DNA of 64,000 bases from Ligula intestinalis (GCA_036362985.1 JAYGXS010000002.1:93960250-94024249); one strand, 5' to 3'. Shown: positions 43,823 to 55,295, counted from the stretch's first letter. Translations and numbers: made by a program. Notes: generated by a model from the sequence alone, not told the origin.

Positions 43823-44337
43823 AGTAGCAGAAACAGGTAAAGCATGCACAGAAGTTTGCAGTATTTATAGGCTACAGTCATTACTGAAAACGTGCAGCGA
43901 CAATTAATGTTAATTGTCTTCTTGCGCGTGGGTAGTTTGTTGGACGGCACGCGGGCTCTGGCCTGTTGAACTTTCATCAAATGTGGTGGGTGAGTCATGT
44001 TTCACGGGCCCCCAATCCATAAACAAGTGCAACGATTTGGCCAATCCATATTCAAGACTGAAATTCAATTTGGCCAAAGCAAGTCGTCAATTGAGGAACG
44101 GACAGGCCACCGCCTCATCGTACGCCAACACCGGAGAGCCAGACGGCCGAGAAATCATCACGCCTGAGCCCACCGTCCGTGATGAAAGTTCAACAGGTCA
44201 GACCCCACGTGCCGTCCGACAAGCAATCCACGCGCAAGAAGGCAATTAACGTTACTTGTCGCTGTATGTTTGCAGTAATGACATTATCCTATAAACACTG
44301 CAAACTTCTGTGCATGCTTTACCTGTTTCTCTTACTC

Positions 44338-44384
44338 GTGTGTCTGATGATGAATCCGTGACGGATGTCAAAAAGTCAGGTGAA
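44338..44384 (+). ncRNA. Hammerhead-like motif, PLE-A, core mutated
   Basis: TGTCTGATGATGAATCC starts it: CTGATGA, stem II GAATCCG-TGA-CGGATGTC, AAAAAGTCAGG. GAAAC has become AAAAA. Confidence 0.55.
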
Positions 44385-44639
44385 AAAAAACATATTGTCC
44401 CAGCGATCGAGTCTTCTTTTCGATAAAGCCCCGTCGGGCCAGTACATTTATATAGGAATGGGGTACAATTTAAAAGAGGTTCATTTTTTTCTTACAAGCA
44501 AGTCGTGGAAACAGGAGAGGAGGCAGGTTACGGGGGCAGGGTTTGGTGGAGCCAGTCTAGGGGAGAGGGTGGGAGCGAAGCAGAGTACGGACAAATGCAT
44601 GCCGCTAAGTGACTGTGGTCTACGAAGCAGCACGTTTTC

Positions 44640-46435
44640 CCCCGAAAATGTCTTTTAAATTATGAAGAGCACATTTTCTGTGGACTAGGTCCAAACCAAC
44701 AGCAGACTTGATGCAAAATCACCCTCCTCGGTTAGTGAATCACACCCGGGGTCTGCAAGAACGTCCAAGCACCATGCATGATTATTGAAGGGCTACGACG
44801 GGCCTCTTCCTCTCACTAAAACGATCCTACTTCATCGTGCCTTGAAACCTGACGGCATTGTTTTAGTGGGCTTCTGATACGCATGTTGCGCTAAACTGGA
44901 AGGTAGTGAATCAGAAGCGGGTACCAGAACCTCGTCATCACTCCTATGTCGGTTTGCTGATGATTACGTTTCGAAATATGGGGCCAGCGCTCGGGTTCCG
45001 AACCCAGGTGCGGAGTCATCAGCTGGTTTAACTACGCGTAAGTCGGTCGACTGAAAGGGTGAGAGTTTTACCCCCATGGCTGACTAAGCGCAAGGGTAAC
45101 CGATGAATGTACATGGGGCGAAACTAATTTTTAAATTCTTCGATAAAAGAGATTGTTGCAGGCAGTTCTGGCTTTAATGTCTGCCAAAACAACTGACTGA
45201 CGTAAACTATCGGTTTTACATTTTTTAAATATTTTACACCCCGGCGTGATCGTAACAGTATTTCCCCATTTTTTCTGTACAAAATATGAAGTAATTCATG
45301 CTGAGTGTTCCTCAGGCCAAAAGGAACCCTGTGTATAAAAAAGTCATTGCAGTGAATTTACTCCGTCAACAACGTATCCAAAGGAAGGTTTGCACACTGG
45401 CAACATTTCAATAAATTCAGAGTATAACAGTCAGTTGAGTAACAGACATGCCTTCAAAGTTCAGTGGTCAATACATCTAAAATATACTAATATGTGTAAT
45501 TTGGGATGCCATGTAGTGAAATTTTTCAACCCGGTTAAACGGTCATGCCAGAACAATTATGAAAGCATGATAATGAGTGATGCATAATTATCAATAATAA
45601 TAATCCATTCGGCTTTTTTGGTACACAGATTCAATTCATACTGAATTCTTCGCTTGGGTTTTCTTTTACCACCCTCAGTTGCTTTTCTGGCTACTGTTAT
45701 GTCGTTGTTAGGTGATTATTCATTTTGACGTATGTTCTATGTTCAGCAGTAGAATTGTATTGTTGGTACCAACCAGGCTTGTGGAAACCTGACTTTGTAC
45801 GAGCTTGATGTAGTAGACCCTTGCCGCTGCGTCGCTAGACCCGGTTCCATAGGGAAGAGAAGAAATGGAACGCCAGCTGGAAGGAAGAGTGTATTCTGTA
45901 CAGAGGGATTTGATAATAGGTGGGAGGAAGTTGAATATCAGATAAGCGTGCGTACGAATGCAATAGAGACGGCGTCTCAAGGTGTAAGAGCGCAGTAGTC
46001 ATCACGCTGAGGTCCTGTGTGAGTCAGCCTTGAAGGTGATTGGCCAAACCAGACTGGGGCTAGCAGAAACCCGTGCGCAGGTGATAGCTGTCGCAAGCGG
46101 CAATGAGTTGGGCGTTGCAAATGGAATTGGATCATTAAAAGCCTGCTCAAGAGATCCACTTTCATTTACTCACGTGTGGCACACGTAGACCGTTTGTTTA
46201 TCTTAGTCACCCACTGCGCGCATATTAGCCTCCGCGGCAAATATAGCTGATGCAGGCCGACCCATATACCCCTAGTCCCTAAATTTTCTCCTACAAAAAC
46301 AGTGCTTGTAGAATTTTGATGGACGGGGAAATAGGATAGGCAGAGAAGGAAATTTTTAGAAACATCAAGTGAAAAAATGTAGTCAAAATTGCTTCCTGCT
46401 GCCGTTGGGAGTAAATTGTTCCGCATGCGGCGCTT
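44640..46435. other. No supported gene
   Basis: Several frames of 60-100 codons on both strands have no domain. GCTCGGGTTCCGAACCCAGG at 44992 is B-box-like and may be another tRNA-derived relic. Confidence 0.35.
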
Positions 46436-46439
46436 AGCG

Positions 46440-46570
46440 CCGCGGACTTTCCTTATATAACTCCAGAACGGTAAGTTGGACCACAGGTAGGTTGAAATGG
46501 ATCACCTCCTAGCCACCATTTCAGTTTTTTGGGAAATTCACAAAACCTGCAATTTGATAATCGGGTTTTT
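46440..46570 (+). repeat. Repeat R6, copy 1
   Basis: TTGAAATGGATCACCTCCTA then GCCACCATTT matches 52590-52630 (TTGAAGTAGATGACCCCCTA, ACCACCATTT). Weak outside this core. Confidence 0.4.
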
Positions 46571-46579
46571 CCGCAATAA

Positions 46580-47380
46580 GTTTAACGATAGTACAGATTA
46601 GGAAAATCTACAGATTTAAATCAACAACACTTCTCAATACAGTACAATAAAAATACATGTAGCATTTATTAAAGTATATTCCACTGCGTGTCTGAATTCT
46701 TTACCCATAAAACCTCATAACCACGGCTTTCATAGGAAAACATGCAGGGAGTATGGATTAGTGAGAGGGACTACATAAGCTACTGCTACTGCCTCCACTG
46801 GCTTGGACATATTAGTTCCACCAGATCAAGGGCGAAAAGTGTGCGTCAATGCTGTAAACGTCTGCCTTACTGTATAGAATAATTCACGAGCAAGTCTACG
46901 CTCCATTGTTCACTCTGTTGTGTTATACGTTGGACTTAATCGTTTGTAATGACCTGAATAAACGCCTGGACAAAATGTAATTTGAATGGAGCATTTACAA
47001 CGAAGCTGAAATTTGCGATCGAAGTCAAGTGCTATATTAAACCCCACAGAAATCACTTAGTGGCAACTTACGACCGATCCCCTTTCTCTCCGATCGTGCC
47101 TTCTTCTTCGTCCAATCAAATGCCACATTGATAGTCCCATCGCGTACACACGTCGCCACCCAATTCCATTCACAGTTCACAACGAATGTGTAGAATATTG
47201 AGGCATGCGTAATCTGTGCAAATTACTTTACCTAGCCGAGCATGTCACCCGGCTAGGATTTTGCCTTATATCCATTGATTTAAATTTAAAACATTTTGCA
47301 GGCGTCATCGCAATTGAGAAAATCCAGAATGCTTATCCATCCAGAGTATCTACCAGGCCCATTGGAAGTAGTCTTGCGTC
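46580..47380. other. No supported gene
   Basis: An 83-codon frame at 47205-47456 overlaps the PLE-C start but has no domain. Confidence 0.35.
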
Positions 47381-47384
47381 GTTT

Positions 47385-47965
47385 ATCCAGTGCCATGTCG
47401 TGGCTGTTCTTGCTATTATAAACAACAGGCTGGGCGCCGACTTAAATCGCGAATAACGGAGCACAAACGGACAGTGAAGAAAGGTGACTCACTGTCCCAG
47501 ATCGCTATCCACACTCTGGAAGAAGGCCACGAAGTCGACTTCACTGGCACGCGGATAATGGCATGAGCCAGTAATAAGACAAGGCGAGAAATCCTAGAGG
47601 CCTGGACGTCAAACTCCAACTCCATCAACGGGCATGGGGATATACCGCCCCGTTATTTTGCCCTCCGTTCGCACGACCAAGAATCATGACCCAATTTGTG
47701 TCCAGACAGGCCCGCTACAACGCCAAGGGCGCACGCCATAACACCAAGGATGCGCACATAGATAATACGGTGAGACCGGGAGAGCGCGTACCACTCACGA
47801 ATGCTACCTCCCCTCTCGCCCCATTTAGTCGTAGCTGGACTTCAAAAACATGCCAATGCTGGCTGTTCTCTCATTTTCTCTGACGATGGCCTCCTGTATG
47901 AGGCCGAAAGCTCAGGCTAATATAAGTGTTATCCCAGGGATCGCGCCTTTGTCTTCTTAAGACTG
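47385..47965 (+). mobile_element. PLE-C GIY-YIG fragment and 3' end
   Basis: Plus strand. 47460-47640 encodes in one frame LSQIAIHTLEEGHEVDFTGT then RIMA, a stop, then SNKTRREILEAWTSNSNSIN and a GDIPP end, the C-terminal half of the GIY-YIG endonuclease; the start of the domain (CHVVAVLAII) is in another frame. An intact hammerhead-like motif follows at 47875-47920, and the tail ends near 47960. A broken copy with a good ribozyme. Confidence 0.7.
47875..47920 (+). ncRNA. Intact hammerhead-like core, PLE-C
   Basis: TTTCT, CTGACGA, TG, stem II GCCTC-CTGTAT-GAGGC (GGCCTC/GAGGCC, 6 bp), GAAAGCTC, AGGC. All core residues present. Stem II is unlike that of PLE-A or B yet fully paired. Confidence 0.75.
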
Positions 47966-47969
47966 CTGT

Positions 47970-50940
47970 ATATCATTCAAATTTGACTTCTAAATATCCC
48001 TTGCCTCAAGTAACTAATCACTCTCAGTAGTTTGTCGTATGGCTATCGCCTACCTACAATAGTTTTCAATACCGGTTTTCAATACAGTTGGTTTAAGTGC
48101 ACGTCCTGGCTTTGTCATTGTACCACTTGCACATTTTTAAATATTAAATATTCACATTCATAAACATTCTTCTAGGGTATTCAGATACTTTTGATGTGCC
48201 TACCGCCCCGTCTTTTCTGGTCTCGGCGCAGTAAGGAACCCTGAAGTTGAAGCGGGAAAATGGGCAATACACAGAAATACGACTCCATCGCCCCGTAATA
48301 AATGCGGCCTTATGATAAAGGTTGCGGGTAGAGTTAGGGCTAGCTTTAATACTTGAATCAAACTCCGAGCAAGGACAGAGGCGTGTCTCCTCATATTTGG
48401 TACAACTTTAACTACCTTACCACGATGTTTCCTTAGTACAATTTAAGTTGGTCGCACCGATGCTCGAAAATCCTTCGTCGATATCTATGCAAGTACCTGG
48501 AACGTGAACGTCTTCATTCATTCGTAGTTTAATTCTCGTTATAACTTCGGTTGATATCACTTGCATCGCCACTGTTATAACCTTGTGTGCTCCTGTGTGA
48601 ACGCTGGTTATGTCCCCCAGTTACGCGTTAGGAAGAGAAGGCAGAACAGGATAGCAGATAGTACTTTACTGTCGGTTCTACTAGTACATCAGCTCCGTTT
48701 CCTAGGTGTCCAGCAGCTTATCTTCTGTGGTTGGTCTCGTCTCGGCAGGAGTCTCAGGTCGTCGGCAGCCTCTCCAGCACCAGAGTGGCCGCCTTCAGTG
48801 GTGGCAGCATATTTAAAGGCCAGTAGCCATTGTTCCCTATTGGCTCTCCACGAGTGGCTTCTACAGGCAGCCGCCATGTCTCCCGTCATAATGTCCTTAG
48901 TGTGACCTCCAGATAGCCGCAACCCGACCGCAGGGCAGTCTCGCTTGCGCGCGCCTCCTTCTTCCTAGCCAAATGTCCGCCCTTTGAAGGTCGCTTGTAA
49001 CTGTATGAACCGGTTGCCAGTCAGGTTCTGGTACCCCCAGGATTGCCCGAGTGATAACTCGCGTCCGAGCCGTCCCAACAATTATAGTTTTAGTTTATTG
49101 GTACTTAGTTAAGGTTAGTTTAGTATATAGAAGTCATTAACGTCTGTTTATCTAACATGGGCGGCATCTAACTTAACTTAAAACTAAACTAGCCTCAACG
49201 TTAGAGTAAACTAATAAAATAGGTACTGCACTAGAAAATTAACTAAACTAACACTAACAAGAACAAAACTAAAAGGAACCACATAGCTAGTCGCAAGTGG
49301 TATCTAAGATTGGCAACCAACTTAACTGTACCTCTTCTATTCCCGTATCTAACGGCAAAATAGCAAAAGCAACTGAAAATTTAACCCTGCTTCCTTCTTC
49401 TCAGCCGTTGCTCTGGCGCTTTTTGAAGGAGTACATTCTGCAAGATATGAAAAAAGAAATCTCCCTAATTCTAGGAAAACTAGTGTTAGTATTAAAGGCT
49501 TGACAATAATTACGGTTAAGTTAGTGTTACGGTTGGCATCAGACTTAGAAACGAACGAGGGTTAGTATTAGGATAGGATAAGGCTTCAGTTTAAAGTTAG
49601 AGGAAATAGGGTCCTGTTCGTTATTTTCCCACCCTTTCCCGCAAACCTAAAAGGCTCTGTTTTCTGAAACAAGGAAATCTTTGTATGCCTGAATTCACCC
49701 TAAAATCGGTTTTTCTTTAGCTCCGTTTTCCACCGCCCGCGCGCCAATCAGGAGGGACCAGGACAGTTTCCGCCCACGGGTGGAGTTAACATTACTCTCA
49801 CACAACGCATGTCATGAAGCATGATTTAATCCTTTCGGCTCGTCTCAAAAGCCTTCATTCAGGGAGGGAAGTAGCTATATTGCAGTCAAATCACGATTCA
49901 GTTGACAAAACACAATTCGCACAAAGGCTAGGACTGGGGAATGAATCCTCCCCCCCCCACACCCCTCTGCAGTATGTGTGGACTTGTGCTAAATGTCGTC
50001 AAGTTTCAAAAATATAATCCTCACAAAACCTCAACCATAAACGCAATTTTAATCGCAACGTTAACCTTCACTATAAACTTATGTACTTTCTGAGTGAATT
50101 ACTGTGCAAACCTTTTCAGGCGCAGTCCAAAAGTTGGCTCGATTTGAAATCAGCCAGCTAACCACCCAATACCCACAAACAACCCCCTTAAAGAGACACG
50201 GGAATAGGAGTGCTCAGGTTAATAATAAAGGTATTCCTGGACATAATTACAGGAAGGGTAACCATTTCCATTTCCTGGGCTTAACTGTAGCCCCTGACAC
50301 TAACCTAAACCACAGCCGAAATCTCGTCTCTTAACCTGAAATTGATCAAAACCTTATCGCCAGGTTTAACTCTGACTTAACTAAGTGCCTGTTATGACCC
50401 GCGCCTGGCACTTCTAATCAGCCCGAACCAGTCCCCCAAGAGCCCGTGAAAGCGAGACAGACAGAAGACTAGCCGGCCAGCGAGAGGAAGAGTTAGTACG
50501 GTAAGTTACAACGTCAATTTATACTACTAAAATCTGTCTGATGGTGGTCTGTGTATATTTTACAGGGCTTGACGGGTTTCAACACAAATATCCACTTACA
50601 GTTTCGGTAAACGCCTATAGACCTTAAATATACTGATATATGCAGCGATCAGAAATTAATTTCTCAAGAGAGAGTTTACGCAGACAGAACAAGTACATCA
50701 GTGCAAGTCCAGTCAGACACAGGGTGCATGTACTTTAAGGGGAACGCGAGCGATATCGTCCGACAGTGGACCAATCAGGATTGGAGGGCAAATCGATAGT
50801 CACGTCACCCTCTCATGACAGCTGTTTAAGATGAGCTCGCGGGCCTTTCTGTGAGATGAATAATCATGGGAATGGTCGCATTCCCAACAGTGCCAACGGT
50901 AAAACTAGCCCTAAACTTAACCCTAACAATTCACATTTGC
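47970..50940. other. Nearly 3 kb with no supported gene
   Basis: GC-rich patch at 48640-48970 with overlapping frames (114 codons plus, 77 minus) but no domain; it could be an LTR or CpG-rich promoter. 49080-49600 and 50880-50930 contain degenerate TTAGGTTAGTT/CTAAACTTAACCC-type runs. Confidence 0.35.
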
Positions 50941-50944
50941 GAAA

Positions 50945-51890
50945 ATTCCCATTGAAAATTCAGAAGATAAATAGGCGAACATAGGTTCGTTTTCGGTAAA
51001 TCTTCATCAGGCCTTTATATTTATATAATAATTAACTAAATAAACTATGCGGGTTGGTAGAACAAATAGTGCGGTTGTCAGGGCAGGTGTAGGAAGGGGA
51101 TCGGGGTCAAAATCTGATCAGCGTTAGGGGGGATCGGTAGTTGCGAGAGGTGATAAGCTGCAGGCTGTTGGATTAGTGACTTTCGGCCATTGTAACTGCA
51201 GCGCCGCGGCGAAGTTCTTTTGGGCGCGCAGGACCAGGTAACGTAGCCCATGGCGACCGCTGCTGCCGTAGCCAACAGTCGCCGTTCAAGGAATTTTGAG
51301 TAACTTAAGGGCACCTTTTAGATCACTTAGAAGACCTCTCTGGCATCCACACGATGGTCTGAGTCCATCAGGTGCGCTAGAATAGAACTCTTTATAAGCT
51401 TCATTCGGCCCTTCTTTAACCATGCTGGCATGTGTTTTCATACTCTTTTAGACAAACGCTGGCTCGTGTGACCAACATATCCTGCCCCACATGTACAGGT
51501 GAACGAATAGATGCATATAGAGGTGGTCTGGGCTGGCAGTTTGTCTTTGATCTCTCCGTATAGGATGAAAGAAGTCGGGAACAGTACATAGGCATTGGTT
51601 GCTGGAAAAGTGGTTATTACTGCCTGACTCAGGCACCTTCTTAGAAGTTCACTTGGTTCGTCTCTTGAAATGGGACCCTGATGTATATTTGCTGCATCCC
51701 TGCCGTTAACTCTGAGGGATTTGACGGCCTTTGAGCCATTTGATCAACGATAAATCGACTGAGACACCATTTTTTTCGAAACACGGCCTCAACAATCTTA
51801 AGCTCTTATTTGGCGGTATCAATGGAGCAAATTCCTTTCGCCTTTTGCGTCAAACATCGTACTAAATTACGTTCAAAGTCTTAAGGTACG
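50945..51890 (-). mobile_element. PLE-F linker, GIY-YIG endonuclease and 3' end
   Basis: Minus strand, longest PLE-F remnant. 51700-51890 encodes the linker after the RT: ERNLVRCLTQKAKGICSID, then IVEAVFRKK and RFIVDQMAQRPSNPS. 51460-51535 encodes the nuclease start CIYSFTCTCGAGYVGHTSQR then LSKRV, stop; later frames give KTHMPAW-like and LSYSKFLERRLLATAAA. The YVG signature and CxCG are kept. At least three frame changes. The hammerhead-like motif (50985-51012) and tail follow. Confidence 0.75.
50985..51012 (-). ncRNA. Hammerhead-like motif with vestigial stem II, PLE-F
   Basis: Minus strand: GGCCTGATGA, AGATTTACC, GAAAACGAAC. Core boxes intact with a 9-base spacer that cannot form a normal stem II. 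Confidence 0.4.
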
Positions 51891-51899
51891 AAACTAGTA

Positions 51900-52870
51900 A
51901 AGTGAGTGCAATTTACCTAAGCTAAGCTTCCAAACGGAAGCAGGGACCTTGGTGACGCTATCACACCGCTTCGCAAGCAATAAGATCAGAATTCCATTCC
52001 TGCACACTAGAAAACTCACTTTTGTACCAACAGCCCCCACACGCAGCATCGTAAAATACACGCGAAAAAACGTGATTATATGAGTAGCCAATCGAATTCC
52101 GAGGAGCCGAGTCCGGCCACTCGAACCGATTACAAACTTATCAATGAATAATTTGGGTGAAGCAAATAAAATCAACTAACGTATATTTGTGCAAATATTT
52201 CCATTCTTAAGTTGAGAAGTCAAGTTGGCAAACATATTTTTTCAGCACATCTTTGTCACGCCAAAACATTTTCAGGATGTAATTTAATTACTGTGCTTAT
52301 TTATGGCGCGCTGTTTTGCTGCCGAAACATCAGACTATTTAAACAATTCCTTGAACCCAAATTATGATTCCACCAAGGCAGCATAGGTAATCCTTGGCTT
52401 TGCCCTAGATGCCATCTTAATCTCCCCCCGGTAATTTGCGTAAGACCTCTAGAACAGATGGGGTGGGGAACCGAGTCTGGCTTCTATGTCTTGCTATCAA
52501 AACGCATAAGTCATCGTTAAAAATCTATTAGCTTAGCTTCTAAATGAAAGCAAGGACCTAACTCAGAGCGATAAGCTGAGCCTCAGAAAAGTTGAAGTAG
52601 ATGACCCCCTAACCACCATTTTGAGGAATATCAAGAAACCTACTGCACTTTAAAATAAGTAAAGTAAGTAAGTAAAATATTTCAAAATATTCCACACGCA
52701 ACAAACTATAAGTAAATAAGAAATGTAAGTACTTTTTGTTAACTGATGGCGCGCTATTGTTCTGCGAAGATATTCAATTTGTTTTAAACATTTCTGGGAC
52801 AATAGGAGTACTCCGCTATTTGCTATATATCGAAAAGTAGGGAAAGCATGATCAAAAACCACAAATGACA
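51900..52870. repeat. R6 direct repeats
   Basis: 51920-51965 (AAGCTTCCAAACGGAAGCAG) matches 52530-52570 (TAGCTTCTAAATGAAAGCAA), and 52307-52350 (TATGGCGCGCTGTTTTGCTG) matches 52746-52800 (GATGGCGCGCTATTGTTCTG). The spacing differs, so this is a rearranged old repeat. No coding domain. Confidence 0.4.
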
Positions 52871-52874
52871 TATC

Positions 52875-53200
52875 AACACTGAGGATTTATAAACATGTCC
52901 ACAATTGTAAAACTACTTTCTCCAGAGTTTTGCCAAGAAGCATGCTGCTAGAAGATCACTTGAGGCTCAGAGCCTTAGGAAGTTTAGTGAAGCCTTTACG
53001 GTATTTCATAAGCAGCTTGTAGGTATCCCCTTAGCGTTAAACTTAACGCACAATCAGACAAACGTAAAGGACGATTGTTACATCGATTTTGCAGATGAAG
53101 CTGTTACCTTCTTTTTCATACAGAGATGTTAGAAGGTGCACTCTTCCATGGCTTAGCCTTGAAAAACAGGTGCTAACTTTAGCTATACCTCTGAACACTT
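52875..53200. other. No supported gene
   Basis: Short frames only. Confidence 0.35.
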
Positions 53201-53204
53201 GTGA

Positions 53205-53465
53205 TTGACAAGCAAATGTTCGCATCCCATGTATGTGAATAGGCGGAGAAGGAGAAGGCATTTCAATTAACCGGAATGATAATTTTATTCATCTGAGCTT
53301 TCGGGCTCTTACGGGAGCCCATCGTCAGCGATAAAAGCATCAACGAAAAACCAGCAACAGTTATAGGGGCAGGGGGCCAATGAAACACCAGTGCCGTCAG
53401 TCCGAAGATGCCCGTGCAAGCAGGGTGATGTGGTTGTGATTGTATCCGGCAGACCATCAACCCGT
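53205..53465 (-). mobile_element. PLE-B 3' end
   Basis: Minus strand tail (CACATACATGGGATGCGAAC), intact hammerhead motif, and 3' UTR up to a GGCATCTTCGGACTGACGGC block. Only the last bases before the motif are present, so it carries almost no coding sequence. Confidence 0.65.
53290..53334 (-). ncRNA. Intact hammerhead-like core, PLE-B
   Basis: Minus strand: CTGACGA, TG, stem II GGGCTC-CCGTAA-GAGCCC (6 bp), GAAAGCTC, AGATG. Compared with 27601-27645 the stem has changed GAGCTC to GAGCCC, which repairs one pair. Confidence 0.75.
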
Positions 53466-53739
53466 ATCTTTACTGTGTACTCCAAAATGAGTATTTTGGC
53501 AGCATTCAGAGCCCGGACTAGAGTTGATATAGGAATACATCAGCAAACGTGTGCAAAAGATGCAGCTAAAATCAACTAGTAGTTTTAACTGATTCATACG
53601 CAAGTCTCCGTCCCCGTGCAGATTATCCCATGCAACAAATGGTATACATTTTGTGACTAGCTCCACACGAAGTGCACTTGTGAACGCTGGCTGCTTCCGG
53701 CCTCTGAAACAGCCAATCACAGGCCGACTCTCAGAGGAC

Positions 53740-53860
53740 TTCATGCGATGAATGTCAAGCAGACATCACTTCATAAACACCGTCCGCTAGCTGGCTGTTG
53801 TGCGTTCGTGTGACAGTAAATTTCCTCTTGCCTATTCTCTGTACAGAATAAACGCGTCCT
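53740..53860 (+). promoter_or_regulatory. Possible LTR promoter and polyA signal
   Basis: CTTCATAAACACCG (TATA-like) lies 60-70 bases before GAATAAACGC (polyA-signal-like). GCCAATCAC upstream is CCAAT-like. This spacing fits the U3-R-U5 layout of an LTR, and a similar CTTATAAACACCG stands at 7614. Ends not identified. Confidence 0.3.
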
Positions 53861-53864
53861 ACCA

Positions 53865-54325
53865 CTCGTCCAACTGTCGTTTTCTTATAGCAAAGATCAG
53901 TATGCTTCAGGATCTACTCGACCACACGCGTTCCCACGAAAACCTGCGGCAAACTACTACAGTCTAAACTACATCAGCATCAGCGCATTCGTCATACATG
54001 AACACGCTAGGCATCACACAGCGCAGGTGCGAGCAAGGCACCTCTCAGGTAGGTGGGAAGTGTGCTCTTAGGTCACTACATGTTGCTCCCGTCCATGTTT
54101 ATGAAAGCCTGGCGTGTGGTGTGAGGGGAAAGGGACAGGTCATGCGAGCGGCAAGCGCAGACGGGTTGCGTTCAGGCACTACTGTCACTCTCAGCAGTGG
54201 TCGGCTCAGGCACTCGAATGATGCATAGGAAGGTGAAGCAGGACAGTGAGGACCACTCTCAGTGCATTTTTCTCTCCGTGAAAAAGCTGACGTGTCGCAG
54301 GTGGTAGTATCGAAAAATCACAAGT
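53865..54325. other. No supported gene
   Basis: One 76-codon frame, no domain. Confidence 0.35.
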
Positions 54326-54329
54326 CAGG

Positions 54330-54665
54330 TAAGACTAAGTTGGTAGGAATAGCTTTACTGTGAGAAGATGAACTTCGTATAAAGGCTGCGTGATGATCTA
54401 GCTGCCAGCTATGTCTGCACGCCAGTGGTGTCCGTGCAATTGTGTGCTGTTGTGTAGCCGTGTCTGTGCGATGATTATTCTGCCGTCTGCAGCCAATCAA
54501 ATGAAGTTGTAGTATCGATTAACTTTGAGCTTATCCGCTTATCGATAGCGTGAGAAAGGCCAATATCGTGCGGAGTGGATGATTATGCGTGGGAGAAAGG
54601 TCTGACAAAGTGAAGGCCGGAGGAGTCCCGCGCAGTTGCGCTGGGGCGGCCGACTCCTACAGACA
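54330..54665 (-). repeat. Repeat R2 (possible LTR), copy 2
   Basis: Partner of 16300-16655; begins TGTAGGAGTC on the minus strand. Confidence 0.45.
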
Positions 54666-54669
54666 CATT

Positions 54670-55295
54670 TGAATCTGCCAAAGTGCGCTTAAAGCAGTGG
54701 CTCAAAATATTGTCAAAAGGCAATTGAATTCAGACTTCGCAGTGTTTGTTTGTGTGGAGTCGCTGACTGCTGGCCCGGGATTCAGACTACTATAGGTCTA
54801 TAGCACTAACAAATATTGGAGATTCGAGCCGCTCATCCCTCCCTCCCCCCTTTAGAGTGGACCTCTGGCATTTTGTGTTTTAAAAGCTAAGTCGTAAATG
54901 TAGCAAGTGCAGAAGGGTTATCTAGGTTTGTTGGCCACTGCGTCCAATCTCCACATCGTCCAATTTACCGGCTCGGACAGAGGGCTTGTACCTGGTAATT
55001 GGAAGCACATATTCCACAATAAAATCAACATAACGCACCCAGCAATATGTCCCATTGCGCTAAAAGCAGTGGCTTTGAAGGCTGCCAGCTTAGGAGATAA
55101 ATTAGTCAGGACGGAATATCAAGTTACATTGGCTTCTTTTTAAAAGGGCTTTTGTGACGCTCCTACTCGTCGGTACACATGAACATCTTCGAACAGTCAG
55201 ATGAAATAAATAAAACTGCTGCCGAAGAAAATGAGGCTTTTAATGTCTTTAGGACCTAATTTCGGCTTCTAATATACTGCAAATTTAACGAAAAT
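54670..55295. other. No gene; short R1-like pieces
   Basis: GCGCTAAAAGCAGTGGCTTT at 55056 and GCGCTTAAAGCAGTGGCT at 54686 resemble the reverse complement of the R1 block AAGCCACGGCTTTAAGCGC. Confidence 0.35.

Larger units (their letters stand above)
43701..44417. mobile_element. PLE-A inverted pair
   Basis: The left arm, on the minus strand (43701 to about 43990), has the complete 3' tail AAGCGAACATGCGTG. The right arm, on the plus strand (about 43991-44417), encodes the end of the PLE-A protein at 44005-44250 (INKCNDLANPYSRLKFNLAK, then a linker ending VRQAIHAQEGN) and is truncated at its tail (GATCGAGTCTTC). Both arms hold the TTGCAGTATTTATAGG-type 3' UTR and a hammerhead-like motif. 3' ends face outward; one is complete and one cut. 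Confidence 0.7.
43686..44432. repeat. 15-bp target-site duplication around PLE-A pair
   Basis: TTTCGACAAAGCTCC at 43686-43700 and TTTCGATAAAGCCCC at 44418-44432, 13 of 15 identical. Each copy is part of the PLE-F target and PLE-F continues in register on both sides, which makes the duplication convincing despite two mismatches. Confidence 0.65.
43656..44620 (-). mobile_element. PLE-F 3' end split by PLE-A insertion
   Basis: The PLE-F tail occupies 43656-43700 and 44433-44620 on the minus strand. The outer part matches 50945-50985 (GAAAATTCCCAT, ATTCAG); the inner part has CATTTATATAGGAATGGGG and GTTTGGTGGAGCCAGTCTAG, matching 22500-22660. Between them is PLE-A. The cut lies inside the PLE-F hammerhead-like motif (CGACGGGGC | TTTATCGAAA). 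Confidence 0.65.

Noticed and set aside
43672..43998. 108-codon minus-strand reading frame as a gene
   Set aside because: It runs through the PLE-A 3' UTR and ribozyme motif, out of frame with the PLE-A protein end, and differs between copies.
48561..48922. Opposed 114- and 77-codon frames
   Set aside because: Both come from one GC-rich patch, neither has a domain, and they overlap on opposite strands.
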